NCBI RefSeq assembly: GCF_037908215.1
Contig: NZ_JBBLZC010000019.1
Span: 1-64,000 of the forward strand
Direction: 5' to 3'
Origin: Benzoatithermus flavus
Lineage (GTDB): Bacteria > Pseudomonadota > Alphaproteobacteria > Geminicoccales > Geminicoccaceae
Length of the DNA stretch: 64,000 nucleotides
The notes under the pieces: model-generated
What the model was told of the DNA's origin: nothing
The model's input: the letters and a program-made list of their open reading frames with translations, nothing else
Database searches by the model: none
Position numbers and translations under genes: made by a program
In this document: in pieces, positions 8,281 to 16,141 of the stretch
Numbering within the stretch: position 1 is the first letter of the stretch
How the letters are laid out: each line of letters starts with the position of its first letter

Positions 8281-8523
8281 ATGATGGCCGAACCGGCAAG
8301 GAAGATCGCAGCCGACATGCTCGCGAGCGACGACAGGCCCGTCTTCGTCGGCACCAAGCCCTCTCTTCACGCCGAGCCTGGTCTCGACGAGCTCTTGCAG
8401 GATCCGATCATGATGATGCTGTGGCGGCGGGACGGCCTCGAGCCGGACCGGGCCAGGATGACGGTGCGGGATCTGCAGATGCTCGTGCGTCGGGCCGCGA
8501 ACGATCCGGGACGGGAGGCCTGA
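8281..8523 (+). CDS. Small conserved-looking hypothetical protein
   Basis: An 80-residue protein, MMAEPARKIAADMLASDDRP onward, with LDELLQDPIMMMLWRRDGL in the middle. Similar short proteins with a LL.DPI...L..RDG core occur in Alphaproteobacteria, from memory; no function is known to me. GAGGGA lies just upstream of the ATG. No transmembrane segment or signal peptide. It precedes the dihydroxy-acid dehydratase gene by 112 bases on the same strand. The open frame extends further upstream (to 8119) but that part is not convincing. Confidence 0.55.
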   Translation: MMAEPARKIAADMLASDDRPVFVGTKPSLHAEPGLDELLQDPIMMMLWRRDGLEPDRARMTVRDLQMLVRRAANDPGREA

Positions 8524-8635
8524 TCTCGCCTCGGCGCCCGCAAGGACCGGGCGCCGAGCCCTTCCCCGATCCTGCGATTCATTCTATGCCGCTACCGCTC
8601 CTTCATCAAAAGCTGCAGGATCGAGGATCTCTCCT

Positions 8636-10492
8636 ATGCCGACCTACCGGTCACGCACCACCACCCACGGCCGCAACATGGCCGGTGCCCGCGGCCTGTG
8701 GCGCGCGACGGGCATGACGGATCGGGATTTCGGCAAGCCGATCATCGCGGTCGTCAACTCCTTCACCCAGTTCGTGCCGGGCCACGTCCACCTCAAGGAC
8801 CTCGGCCAGCTCGTGGCCGGCGCCATCCAGGAGGCGGGCGGGGTCGCCAAGGAGTTCAACACCATCGCGGTCGACGACGGCATCGCCATGGGCCACGACG
8901 GCATGCTCTACAGCCTGCCATCGCGCGAGCTGATCGCCGACAGCGTCGAGTACATGGTGAACGCACACTGTGCGGACGCCATGGTCTGCATCTCGAACTG
9001 CGACAAGATCACGCCCGGCATGCTGATGGCGGCACTCCGGCTCGACATCCCGGCCGTGTTCGTCTCGGGCGGCCCCATGGAAGCGGGCAAGGTCCGGCTG
9101 CGCGGCACGGAGAAGGCGCTCGACCTCGTGGACGCCATGGTAGCCGCGGCCGACAGCTCGGTCACGGACGAGGAGGTCGAGGTCATCGAGCGCTCGGCCT
9201 GCCCGACCTGCGGCTCCTGCTCGGGCATGTTCACCGCGAACTCGATGAACTGCCTCACGGAGGCCCTGGGCCTGGCGCTGCCGGGCAACGGCTCCGTGCT
9301 CGCGACCCATGCCGACCGGAGGCGCCTGTTCCTGGAAGCGGGTCGCCTGATCGTCGAGATCACGAAGCGCTACTACGAGGAAAACGACGAGACCGTCCTG
9401 CCGCGCAGCATCGCGAGCTTCAAGGCGTTCGAGAACGCGATGACGCTCGACATCGCCATGGGCGGCTCGACCAACACCGTGCTTCATCTCCTCGCTGCCG
9501 CGCACGAGGCGGGCGTGCCGTTCACGATGCAGGACATCGACCGGCTCTCGCGCAAGGTGCCGGTCCTGTGCAAGGTTGCCCCTTCGGTCGCGAACGTCCA
9601 CATGGAGGACGTGCATCGGGCGGGCGGAATCATGGCGATCCTGGGCGAGCTCGACCGGGCCGGCCTGATCCACCGCGACGTGCCGACGGTGCACAGCGCC
9701 ACCTTGGGCGAGGCCCTGCGCTACTGGGACGTGGCGCAGACCCGCAGCGAGGAGGTGCGCACCTTCTACCGTGCCGCACCGGGCGGGGTGCCCACCCAGG
9801 TCGCCTTCAGCCAGGACCGCCGCTACGCGGCGCTCGACCTCGACCGCGAGCGCGGCTGCATCCGCTCGGTCGAGCACGCCTTCGCCAAGGACGGCGGCCT
9901 CGCCGTGCTCTACGGCAACCTCGCCGAGGACGGCTGCATCGTGAAGACCGCGGGCGTGGACGCGAGCATCCTGACCTTCGCCGGCCCGGCCCGGATCTTC
10001 GAGAGCCAGGACGCCGCGGTCGAGGGCATCCTCGGCGGCAAGGTGCAGGCGGGCGACGTGGTCGTGATCCGCTACGAAGGGCCGCGCGGCGGGCCCGGCA
10101 TGCAGGAGATGCTCTATCCCACGAGCTACCTGAAGTCGAAGGGCCTGGGCAAGGCGTGCGCGCTGATCACGGACGGCCGCTTCTCGGGCGGCACCTCCGG
10201 CCTTTCGATCGGCCACGTCTCGCCGGAGGCCGCCGAGGGCGGCACGATCGCCCTCGTCGAGGAGGGGGATCGGATCGAGATCGACATCCCGAACCGCACC
10301 ATCCGGCTCGCCGTGCCCGATGCGGAGCTGGCCCGGCGGCGCGAGGCGATGCTGACCCGTGGCGAAGCGGCGTGGCGGCCGGCGAGCCCGCGGCAGCGCC
10401 GGGTCTCGACCGCGCTTCGCGCCTATGCCGCCCTGGCGACCAGCGCTGCGCGCGGCGCCGTTCGGGATCTCGGCCGGCTCGAGCGCGCCTGA
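8636..10492 (+). CDS. ilvD: Dihydroxy-acid dehydratase
   Basis: A 618-residue protein, full length for the IlvD family (616 in E. coli). It dehydrates 2,3-dihydroxy-3-methylbutanoate and -pentanoate to the 2-oxo acids of valine and isoleucine synthesis, using a [4Fe-4S] cluster. Cluster cysteines are visible in CISNCDKITPGM (about residue 122) and CPTCGSCSGMFTANSMNC (about residue 195), and the substrate loop as GRFSGGTSGLSIGHVSPEAA near the C-terminus. The start MPTYRSRTTTHGRNMAGARG matches the family. No other branched-chain synthesis gene is adjacent. Sugar-acid dehydratases share the fold, but length and motifs fit IlvD. Confidence 0.92.
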   Translation: MPTYRSRTTTHGRNMAGARGLWRATGMTDRDFGKPIIAVVNSFTQFVPGHVHLKDLGQLVAGAIQEAGGVAKEFNTIAVDDGIAMGHDGMLYSLPSRELIADSVEYMVNAHCADAMVCISNCDKITPGMLMAALRLDIPAVFVSGGPMEAGKVRLRGTEKALDLVDAMVAAADSSVTDEEVEVIERSACPTCGSCSGMFTANSMNCLTEALGLALPGNGSVLATHADRRRLFLEAGRLIVEITKRYYEENDETVLPRSIASFKAFENAMTLDIAMGGSTNTVLHLLAAAHEAGVPFTMQDIDRLSRKVPVLCKVAPSVANVHMEDVHRAGGIMAILGELDRAGLIHRDVPTVHSATLGEALRYWDVAQTRSEEVRTFYRAAPGGVPTQVAFSQDRRYAALDLDRERGCIRSVEHAFAKDGGLAVLYGNLAEDGCIVKTAGVDASILTFAGPARIFESQDAAVEGILGGKVQAGDVVVIRYEGPRGGPGMQEMLYPTSYLKSKGLGKACALITDGRFSGGTSGLSIGHVSPEAAEGGTIALVEEGDRIEIDIPNRTIRLAVPDAELARRREAMLTRGEAAWRPASPRQRRVSTALRAYAALATSAARGAVRDLGRLERA

Positions 10493-10556
10493 AAGCCGGA
10501 ACCGGGAACGAGCAGGAGGCTTGTCGTAGCCATTCCCCATGGAGCGGAGCGAAGCG

Positions 10557-11663
10557 ATGCCTGGCCTGTTCTCCCCGATCCACCTCGCCGGAAAAGAGCT
10601 TGCCAACCGGATCCTCGTCTCGCCGATGTGCCAGTATTCGGCCGAGGATGGCTGCGCCGGCGACTGGCATCTCGTCCATTACGGTGCCCTCGCCAACAGC
10701 GGTGCGGCCATGCTGATCGTCGAGGCCACGGCGGTCGAGCCGCGCGGCCGCATCTCGGCGGGCGATCTCGGACTCTACTCGGATGCCTGCGAGGAAGCCT
10801 TGGGCCGGGTCGTGGCGAGCTGCCGGCGTCACGGCACAGCGGCCTTGGGCGTGCAGCTCGCCCATGCCGGCCGCAAGGGTTCGGCGCATGTGCCCTGGCA
10901 GGGCGGAAAGGCGCTTGGCCCGAGCGAGGGGGCGTGGGAGACGATCGCCCCCTCGCCGCTCCCGTTCGACGAGGGCTGGCCCACCCCACGCGAGATGACG
11001 CCGGACGACATGCGGGACGTGCGTGCCGCCTTCGTCGCGAGCGCCGAGCGGGCGCTGCGGATCGGCTTCGATCTCGTCGAGCTGCACCTCGCACACGGCT
11101 ATCTCCTGCACGAGTTCCTCTCGCCGGTCGCCAACCGACGGACCGACGCCTATGGCGGCAGCCTCGAAAACCGGATGCGGTTTCCGCTCGAGATCGCGGC
11201 CGACCTTCGCGCCGCGTGGCCCGAGGACCGGATTCTCGGCGCTCGCATCACCGGCAGCGACTGGATCGAAGGAGGGTGGAGCGATGACGATGCCGTCCAG
11301 CTCGCGCGCCGGCTGCAGAAGCTCGGATTCGACTACGTCACCGTCTCCTCGGGCGGGATAGTGCCCAAGGTGCGCATCCCGGCCGATCCGGGCTATCAAG
11401 TACCCTTCGCCGCCAAGGTGAAGCGTGAGACCGGCATCACGACCTGCGCCGTCGGGCTGATCGCGGCACCGGCGCAGGCGGAGCGGATCGTGGCCAACGG
11501 CGAGGCCGATCTCGTGGCGCTCGCCCGCGCCTTCCTCGACAACCCGCACTGGGGCTGGGCCGCGGCGTTCGAGCTCGGGGCGAAGGTACGGCGGCCACCC
11601 CAGTACGAGCGCGCCGCGCCCGAGCTCTGGCCCGGTGCCACCATATCGCGGGAGCTCGACTGA
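10557..11663 (+). CDS. NADH:flavin oxidoreductase, Old Yellow Enzyme family
   Basis: A 368-residue FMN-dependent ene-reductase of the YqjM/NamA class. MPGLFSPIHLAGKELANRI, SPMCQYSAEDG (the cysteine that tunes the FMN), VQLAHAGRKGS and HLAHGYLLHEFLSP are hallmark segments. Such enzymes reduce activated C=C bonds of unsaturated carbonyls or act in aromatic degradation. The ATG at 10557 is preferred to one 18 bases earlier because GGAGCG lies just before it and the protein then begins as the family does. It stands alone between ilvD and the broken antitoxin, so its physiological substrate is unknown. Confidence 0.9.
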   Translation: MPGLFSPIHLAGKELANRILVSPMCQYSAEDGCAGDWHLVHYGALANSGAAMLIVEATAVEPRGRISAGDLGLYSDACEEALGRVVASCRRHGTAALGVQLAHAGRKGSAHVPWQGGKALGPSEGAWETIAPSPLPFDEGWPTPREMTPDDMRDVRAAFVASAERALRIGFDLVELHLAHGYLLHEFLSPVANRRTDAYGGSLENRMRFPLEIAADLRAAWPEDRILGARITGSDWIEGGWSDDDAVQLARRLQKLGFDYVTVSSGGIVPKVRIPADPGYQVPFAAKVKRETGITTCAVGLIAAPAQAERIVANGEADLVALARAFLDNPHWGWAAAFELGAKVRRPPQYERAAPELWPGATISRELD

Positions 11664-11681
11664 GGCTTTTCCGACAGGGCG

Positions 11682-12105
11682 TCAGGGTATCGACACGAAC
11701 TTGCCGTAGCGGGCGAGAATAGAGGCCACGTGCGCGAGGTCGTTCCCGGGCGGCATGGCCGGTCCTGCCTCCAGCCCGAGGTCCGGCCGCTCGAACAGGG
11801 CCGCGCAGAGCCACCGGCTGTCGTGCCGGGAAACATAGCTGCCCAGGGATCCGGCTGATTCAGGGCCGCCAAGAGTTCGGGCGGGCCGGCGACGACCTCG
11901 TGCCGATCGAACCGACAGCACGGGTGCGTCAGTCACTGCCCCGACGCACCGCCAGAAGCCCGTCGCTACGGCGTCGCTTGCCGACCGCCCGACGCGCGAT
12001 ACCGAGCAGCTCCGCCACCTCCTGCGAGGTCAGCATGCCGCCGGTACGCTCGACGAGCTCGCCCGATGCGGGGCAGCGCGCGATCAGCGGTGCAAGATGC
12101 GCCTA
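11682..12105 (-). pseudogene. Broken antitoxin of the Xre/MbcA/ParS family
   Basis: The reverse strand first reads GELVERTGGMLTSQEVAELL then GIARRAVGKRRR and LLAVRRGSD before a stop at 11931; this is the small helix-turn-helix of MbcA/ParS-type antitoxins. A different frame then gives DRHEVVAGPPELLAALNQPD PWAAM, their toxin-binding segment, and a third gives DLAHVASILARYG at the end. At least two frameshifts are needed. No RES-domain toxin, the usual partner, is present nearby. Interpreted as a dead toxin-antitoxin remnant. Confidence 0.55.
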
Positions 12106-12138
12106 TCGCCTCGAGAGCGGGCGGAATCCGCGCCGTCG

Positions 12139-12600
12139 TCAATCGTGGAGCTGGTCCGGGTCCTGAACGAGGCCCAGCGCCTGCTCGAGCTTGCTCAGCG
12201 CCCGATCGAAGCTGCGGCGCTCGTCCTCGCTCAGGCAGGAGAGTACCTGTCGCTCACGCTCGAGCACGAAGGGTACGATCTCCTCGTAGAGCGCCCTGCC
12301 CTTTTCGGTCATCCGCAGCAGGGTTTCGCGCCGGTCGCCGCCGTTGCCGGCACGCTCGATCAGCCCGAGCTCCAGAAGCCGGCTCACCGCCCGGCTGATC
12401 CGCGTCTTGTGGGTGCGCGTGCAGCGGACGATGAACTGGGCGCTTCTCGGCTCGCGCACGGCCAAGGTGGCGAGGACGCGCCATTCCGGGATGTCGATCC
12501 CGAACCGCTCGGCATAGACCTTGGCGAGATCGCCGCTGACCTCCGCCGCCAAACGGTTCAGACGGAACGGCATGAATTTCAAGAGCTGCAGGCGTGGCAC
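12139..12600 (-). CDS. MarR-family regulator of the homogentisate cluster
   Basis: A 153-residue winged-helix protein. FMPFRLNRLAAEVSGDLAKV is the dimerisation start, PEWRVLATLAVREPRSAQF and KTRISRAVSRLLELGLIERA the DNA-binding helices, GDRRETLLRMTEKG the wing. It resembles HpaR/HmgR-like regulators of aromatic degradation. The GTG at 12600 is chosen because the family usually has 8-10 residues before MPFRLNRL; an ATG at 12573 would be the alternative. It diverges from hmgA, and two identical palindromes in the shared promoter region are its likely operators, so it probably represses hmgA and itself until an aromatic intermediate binds. Confidence 0.85.
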   Translation of the reverse strand: MPRLQLLKFMPFRLNRLAAEVSGDLAKVYAERFGIDIPEWRVLATLAVREPRSAQFIVRCTRTHKTRISRAVSRLLELGLIERAGNGGDRRETLLRMTEKGRALYEEIVPFVLERERQVLSCLSEDERRSFDRALSKLEQALGLVQDPDQLHD

Positions 12601-12625
12601 CGGGCCGTCCCGAACATCGTTGATC

Positions 12626-12639
12626 GTTGCAGCCGCAAC
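12626..12639. promoter_or_regulatory. Palindromic operator 1 of the MarR regulator
   Basis: GTTGC AGCC GCAAC, a 5-4-5 palindrome 26 bases upstream of the MarR start. The same 14 bases recur at 12684-12697. A MarR dimer is the obvious candidate to bind it. At this position it would block the regulator's own promoter and sits 5 bases before the -35 of the opposite promoter. Confidence 0.65.
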
Positions 12640-12643
12640 CGAC

Positions 12644-12672
12644 TTGACAGCGGAAGGCGCAACGCCTAACCC
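12644..12672 (+). promoter_or_regulatory. Candidate sigma70-type promoter for hmgA operon
   Basis: A perfect TTGACA at 12644-12649 is followed after 17 bases by TAACCC at 12667-12672, a poor -10. The predicted start point near 12680 falls at the edge of operator 2. The pairing with two flanking palindromes makes the assignment more credible than the -10 alone. Confidence 0.45.
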
Positions 12673-12683
12673 CATCGCAAAAG

Positions 12684-12697
12684 GTTGCAGCCGCAAC
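12684..12697. promoter_or_regulatory. Palindromic operator 2 of the MarR regulator
   Basis: Second copy of GTTGC AGCC GCAAC, 58 bases from the first. The flanks (GGTTGC...GCAACGAT) match the first copy when that is read on the other strand, so the two sites face each other. Binding here would cover the transcription start expected for hmgA. Confidence 0.65.
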
Positions 12698-12795
12698 GAT
12701 ATCAGGGGTGAGTCCGGACGTGCAAGTCCGACCTGCCGCGCGCTCGCGCAGGCCGGTCGTCGATGGTGCCGGAACACGCGAAGGAGACAGGGACC

Positions 12796-14106
12796 ATGCC
12801 GCTCGCCTACATGTCGGGTTTCGGGAACAGCTTCGAGACCGAGACCCTGCCGGGCGCGCTCCCGGTCGGCCGCAACTCGCCGCAGAAGGTCGGTTACGGC
12901 CTCTACGCCGAGCAGCTCTCGGGCACGCCGTTCACTGCCCCGCGCGCGGCCAACCAGCGTTCGTGGCTCTACCGCATCCGGCCGGGCGTGCGCCACATGA
13001 GCCGGTTCCGCAAGGTCGACCCGGGCCTCGTGCGCACCGCCCCCGACCGCGAGGAGGCCGAGCTGGCGCTGGGTCAGCTCCGCTGGGCGCCCGTGCCGGT
13101 GCCGGAGGACCCCCTCACCTTCCGTACCGGACTCCGCACGGTGACGACCGCGGGTGACGCCGCCACGCAGATCGGGATGGCAGCGCACCTCCTCTTCGTC
13201 ACCCGGTCGATGGAGAACGAATATTTCTCGAACGCCGACGGCGAGCTTCTGGTCGTGGCGCAGAATGGTAGCCTGCGCTTTCGCACCGAGTTCGGCGTGA
13301 TCGAGATCGCTCCGGGCGAGATCTGCGTCATCCCGCGCGGCGTGATCTTCAAGGTCGAGATCCCCGCAGGGCCCGCGCGCGCTTATGTCTGCGAGAACTA
13401 CGGCGGCGGCTTCACCCTGCCCGAGCGCGGGCCGATCGGCGCCAACTGCCTCGCCAACCCGCGCGACTTCCTGACACCCGTCGCGGCCTACGAGGACAAG
13501 GAGGAGTCGGGCGAGCTCTACATGAAGTGGGGCGGCGAACTCTGGTGCTGCGAGGTGCGCCAGTCGCCGCTCGACGTCGTCGCCTGGCACGGCAACTACG
13601 CGCCCTACAAGTACGATCTTCGCCGCTACTCGCCGGTGGGACCGATCCTGTTCGACCACGCCGACCCGTCGATCTTCACCGTGCTCACCGCCCCGTCCGA
13701 GACGCCGGGCACGGCCAACGTCGACTTCGTGATCTTCCCGGAGCGCTGGATGGTGGCCGAGAATACCTTCCGCCCACCCTGGTACCACCGCAACATCATG
13801 TCGGAGTTCATGGGGCTGATCTACGGCGTCTACGACGCCAAGCCCGGCGGCTTCAAGCCGGGCGGGATGAGCCTCCACAACATGATGCTGCCGCACGGAC
13901 CCGACACCGAGGCGTTCGAGAAGGCGAGCAACGAGGAGCTGAAGCCGGTCAAGCAGGAAGGCACCATGGCCTTCATGTTCGAGACCCGCTACCCGCAGCG
14001 TGTGACACGGTGGGCGGCGCGGCTGCCGCAGCTCGAGGAAACCTACGCCGATTGCTGGGCCGGCCTGAAGAAGCATTTCGCCCCCGGCCGCCGCGAGCCT
14101 CGCTAG
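12796..14106 (+). CDS. hmgA: Homogentisate 1,2-dioxygenase
   Basis: A 436-residue enzyme, the normal length. It opens the ring of homogentisate to maleylacetoacetate using Fe(II). The iron ligands are in YHRNIMSEFMGLIYG (His and Glu, about residue 330) and MMLPHGPD (His, about residue 366). The N-terminus MPLAYMSGFGNSFETETLPG matches the family. The ATG has AAGGAG upstream. It heads an operon with fahA 13 bases downstream and is preceded by a MarR-controlled promoter. Homogentisate would come from tyrosine, phenylalanine or 3-hydroxyphenylacetate. Confidence 0.96.
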   Translation: MPLAYMSGFGNSFETETLPGALPVGRNSPQKVGYGLYAEQLSGTPFTAPRAANQRSWLYRIRPGVRHMSRFRKVDPGLVRTAPDREEAELALGQLRWAPVPVPEDPLTFRTGLRTVTTAGDAATQIGMAAHLLFVTRSMENEYFSNADGELLVVAQNGSLRFRTEFGVIEIAPGEICVIPRGVIFKVEIPAGPARAYVCENYGGGFTLPERGPIGANCLANPRDFLTPVAAYEDKEESGELYMKWGGELWCCEVRQSPLDVVAWHGNYAPYKYDLRRYSPVGPILFDHADPSIFTVLTAPSETPGTANVDFVIFPERWMVAENTFRPPWYHRNIMSEFMGLIYGVYDAKPGGFKPGGMSLHNMMLPHGPDTEAFEKASNEELKPVKQEGTMAFMFETRYPQRVTRWAARLPQLEETYADCWAGLKKHFAPGRREPR

Positions 14107-14119
14107 GAGACCGACACCT

Positions 14120-15154
14120 ATGAAGCTCGCGAGCCTCAAAGCGGGGCGCGACGGCCGTCTGGTCGTGGTCTCGCGCGATCTCGCCCGTGCGGTCGCGGCG
14201 GACGGGATCGCGCCCACCCTCCAGTCGGCGCTCGAGCGCTGGGCGGAGGTCGAGCCGGCGCTGCGCGATCTCGCCGGGCGCCTCGAGGCCGGTGCTGCCG
14301 AAGGCGCCTTCCCGTTCGACGAGGCGGCCTGCGCCGCACCGCTGCCACGCGCCTATCAGTGGCTCGACGGCTCGGCCTACGTCACCCACGTCGAGCTGGT
14401 ACGAAAGGCTCGCGGTGCGACGCTGCCGGAGCGGTTCTGGACCGATCCCTTGATGTACCAGGGCGCTTCGGACCGGTTCATGGGCCCGCGCGATCCGATC
14501 GAGGCCACGAGCGAAAACTGGGGCCTCGACTTCGAGGCCGAGGTGGCGGTCGTTACCGACGACGTGCCGATGGGAACGCCCGCCTCGCTCGCCGGCCGGC
14601 ACATCAGGCTCGTCGTGCTGGTGAACGACGTCTCCGCGCGCGCCCTGATCCCGGACGAGCTCGCAAAGGGCTTCGGCTTCGTGCACGGCAAGCCGGCCAG
14701 CGCCTTCTCGCCGGTGGCGGTGACGCCGGACGAGCTGGGCAAGGCCTGGCGGGACTACAAACTGTGCCTGCCGCTGCTCTCCTTCGTCAACGGCAAGCCG
14801 TTCGGCCGGCCCGATGCCGGGGTGGACATGACCTTCGACTTCACCCGGCTGATCGAGCATGCCGCGAAGACGCGGTATCTGAGCGCCGGCACCATCATCG
14901 GCTCGGGCACGGTGGCGAACGGGGCGGCGCGCGACGAGGCGAGCGGGATCGGCCATTCCTGCATCGCCGAACGGCGTATGCTCGAGACGATCTGGCGGGG
15001 TGAGCCGGAAACGCCCTGGCTCCGCTTCGGCGATCGGGTGCGGATCGAGATGAAGGATGCGGCCGGCCGCTCGATCTTCGGCGCCATCGAGCAGGAGGTC
15101 GTCCGCTACACGCCGCCCGTGGCCCGAGATCCCGGCGCAGGAGACGAGAGATGA
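14120..15154 (+). CDS. fahA: Fumarylacetoacetate hydrolase
   Basis: A 344-residue FAH-family hydrolase that splits fumarylacetoacetate to fumarate and acetoacetate. Metal-binding acidic residues appear in ENWGLDFEAEVAVVTDDVP (about residues 133-151) and the following VLVNDVSAR; the IIGSGTVANG segment near residue 260 is also conserved. It follows hmgA and its stop overlaps the start of the MBL-fold gene (ATGA). The pathway also needs maleylacetoacetate isomerase, which is not in this cluster. Confidence 0.92.
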   Translation: MKLASLKAGRDGRLVVVSRDLARAVAADGIAPTLQSALERWAEVEPALRDLAGRLEAGAAEGAFPFDEAACAAPLPRAYQWLDGSAYVTHVELVRKARGATLPERFWTDPLMYQGASDRFMGPRDPIEATSENWGLDFEAEVAVVTDDVPMGTPASLAGRHIRLVVLVNDVSARALIPDELAKGFGFVHGKPASAFSPVAVTPDELGKAWRDYKLCLPLLSFVNGKPFGRPDAGVDMTFDFTRLIEHAAKTRYLSAGTIIGSGTVANGAARDEASGIGHSCIAERRMLETIWRGEPETPWLRFGDRVRIEMKDAAGRSIFGAIEQEVVRYTPPVARDPGAGDER

Positions 15155-16113
15155 GCAAGGCATTCGCGAGCCAGTCCGATCTCACCGACAAGCGCGAGAG
15201 CTTCACCGAGCTCGCGGACGGCGTGTACGCGCTCACCGCCGAGGGCGACCCGAACTCGGGTGTGGTGATCGGCGACGATGCGGTCCTGGTGATCGACGCC
15301 CGTGCCACGCCGGTCATGGCGAAGGAGTTGGTCACGCACATCCGCAAAGTGACCGACAAGCCGATCCGGCACGTGCTCTTGACCCACTACCATGCCGTGC
15401 GCGTGCTCGGAGTCGCCGGCTACGAGGAGCGGGTCAACGTCATCGCCAGCGATGCGACCTATTCGATGATCCAAGAGCGCGGGCAGCAGGACATGGATTC
15501 CGAGATCCAGCGCTTCCCGCGCCTGTTCCGCGCCAAGGAGACCATCCCCGGCCTGACCTGGCCCAACGTGGTGTTCCACGACCGGATGACGCTCTGGCTG
15601 GGCAAGCGCGAGGTGCAGATCATCCATGCCGGCCGCGGCCACACCCGTGGCGACACGATCGCCTGGCTGCCCAAGGAGAAGGTGCTGTTCGCGGGCGATC
15701 TCGTCGAGTATGGCGCCACCCCCTACTGTGGCGATGCGCACTTCGACGACTGGCCAAGGACGCTGGACCGGCTCGCGGTCCTGCAGCCGCAGGCGGTGGT
15801 GCCGGGTCGCGGCGAGGCGCTCACCAGCCCCGAGCAGGTGAAGCAGGGCATCGCCGAGACCCGGGCCTTCCTCGAGGATGTGCTCCGGATCGCCAGGGAA
15901 GGTGTGACGGACGGCCATTCGCTCAAGCAGGTCTATGACCGAGCGATGCGCGAGCTGCGGCCGAAGTACGGCCATTGGGTGATCTTCGAGCACTGCATGC
16001 CGTTCGACGTCTCGCGCGCCTACGACGAGGCGCAAGGGATCGACAATCCCCGGATCTGGACCGCCGAGCGCGACCTCGAGATGTGGCGGGCGCTCGAGGG
16101 AACGGGTGCGTGA
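15151..16113 (+). CDS. MBL-fold hydrolase of aromatic catabolism cluster, atypical metal site
   Basis: A 320-residue metallo-beta-lactamase-fold protein, translationally coupled to fahA. The usual HxHxDH motif is replaced by THYHAVRVLG (about residues 76-85): the two first histidines remain but the Asp-His pair is V-R. GRGHTRGDTI and FAGDLVEYGATPY supply later metal-site residues. I recall homologues with this HYHAVRVLG signature near aromatic and homogentisate genes, with no established reaction. It could hydrolyse a ring-cleavage product or thioester; this is inference. No signal peptide is visible, so it is probably cytoplasmic. Confidence 0.8.
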   Translation: MSKAFASQSDLTDKRESFTELADGVYALTAEGDPNSGVVIGDDAVLVIDARATPVMAKELVTHIRKVTDKPIRHVLLTHYHAVRVLGVAGYEERVNVIASDATYSMIQERGQQDMDSEIQRFPRLFRAKETIPGLTWPNVVFHDRMTLWLGKREVQIIHAGRGHTRGDTIAWLPKEKVLFAGDLVEYGATPYCGDAHFDDWPRTLDRLAVLQPQAVVPGRGEALTSPEQVKQGIAETRAFLEDVLRIAREGVTDGHSLKQVYDRAMRELRPKYGHWVIFEHCMPFDVSRAYDEAQGIDNPRIWTAERDLEMWRALEGTGA

Positions 16114-16141
16114 GCCGGCCGACGGATCGGGGAGCCTCGAC

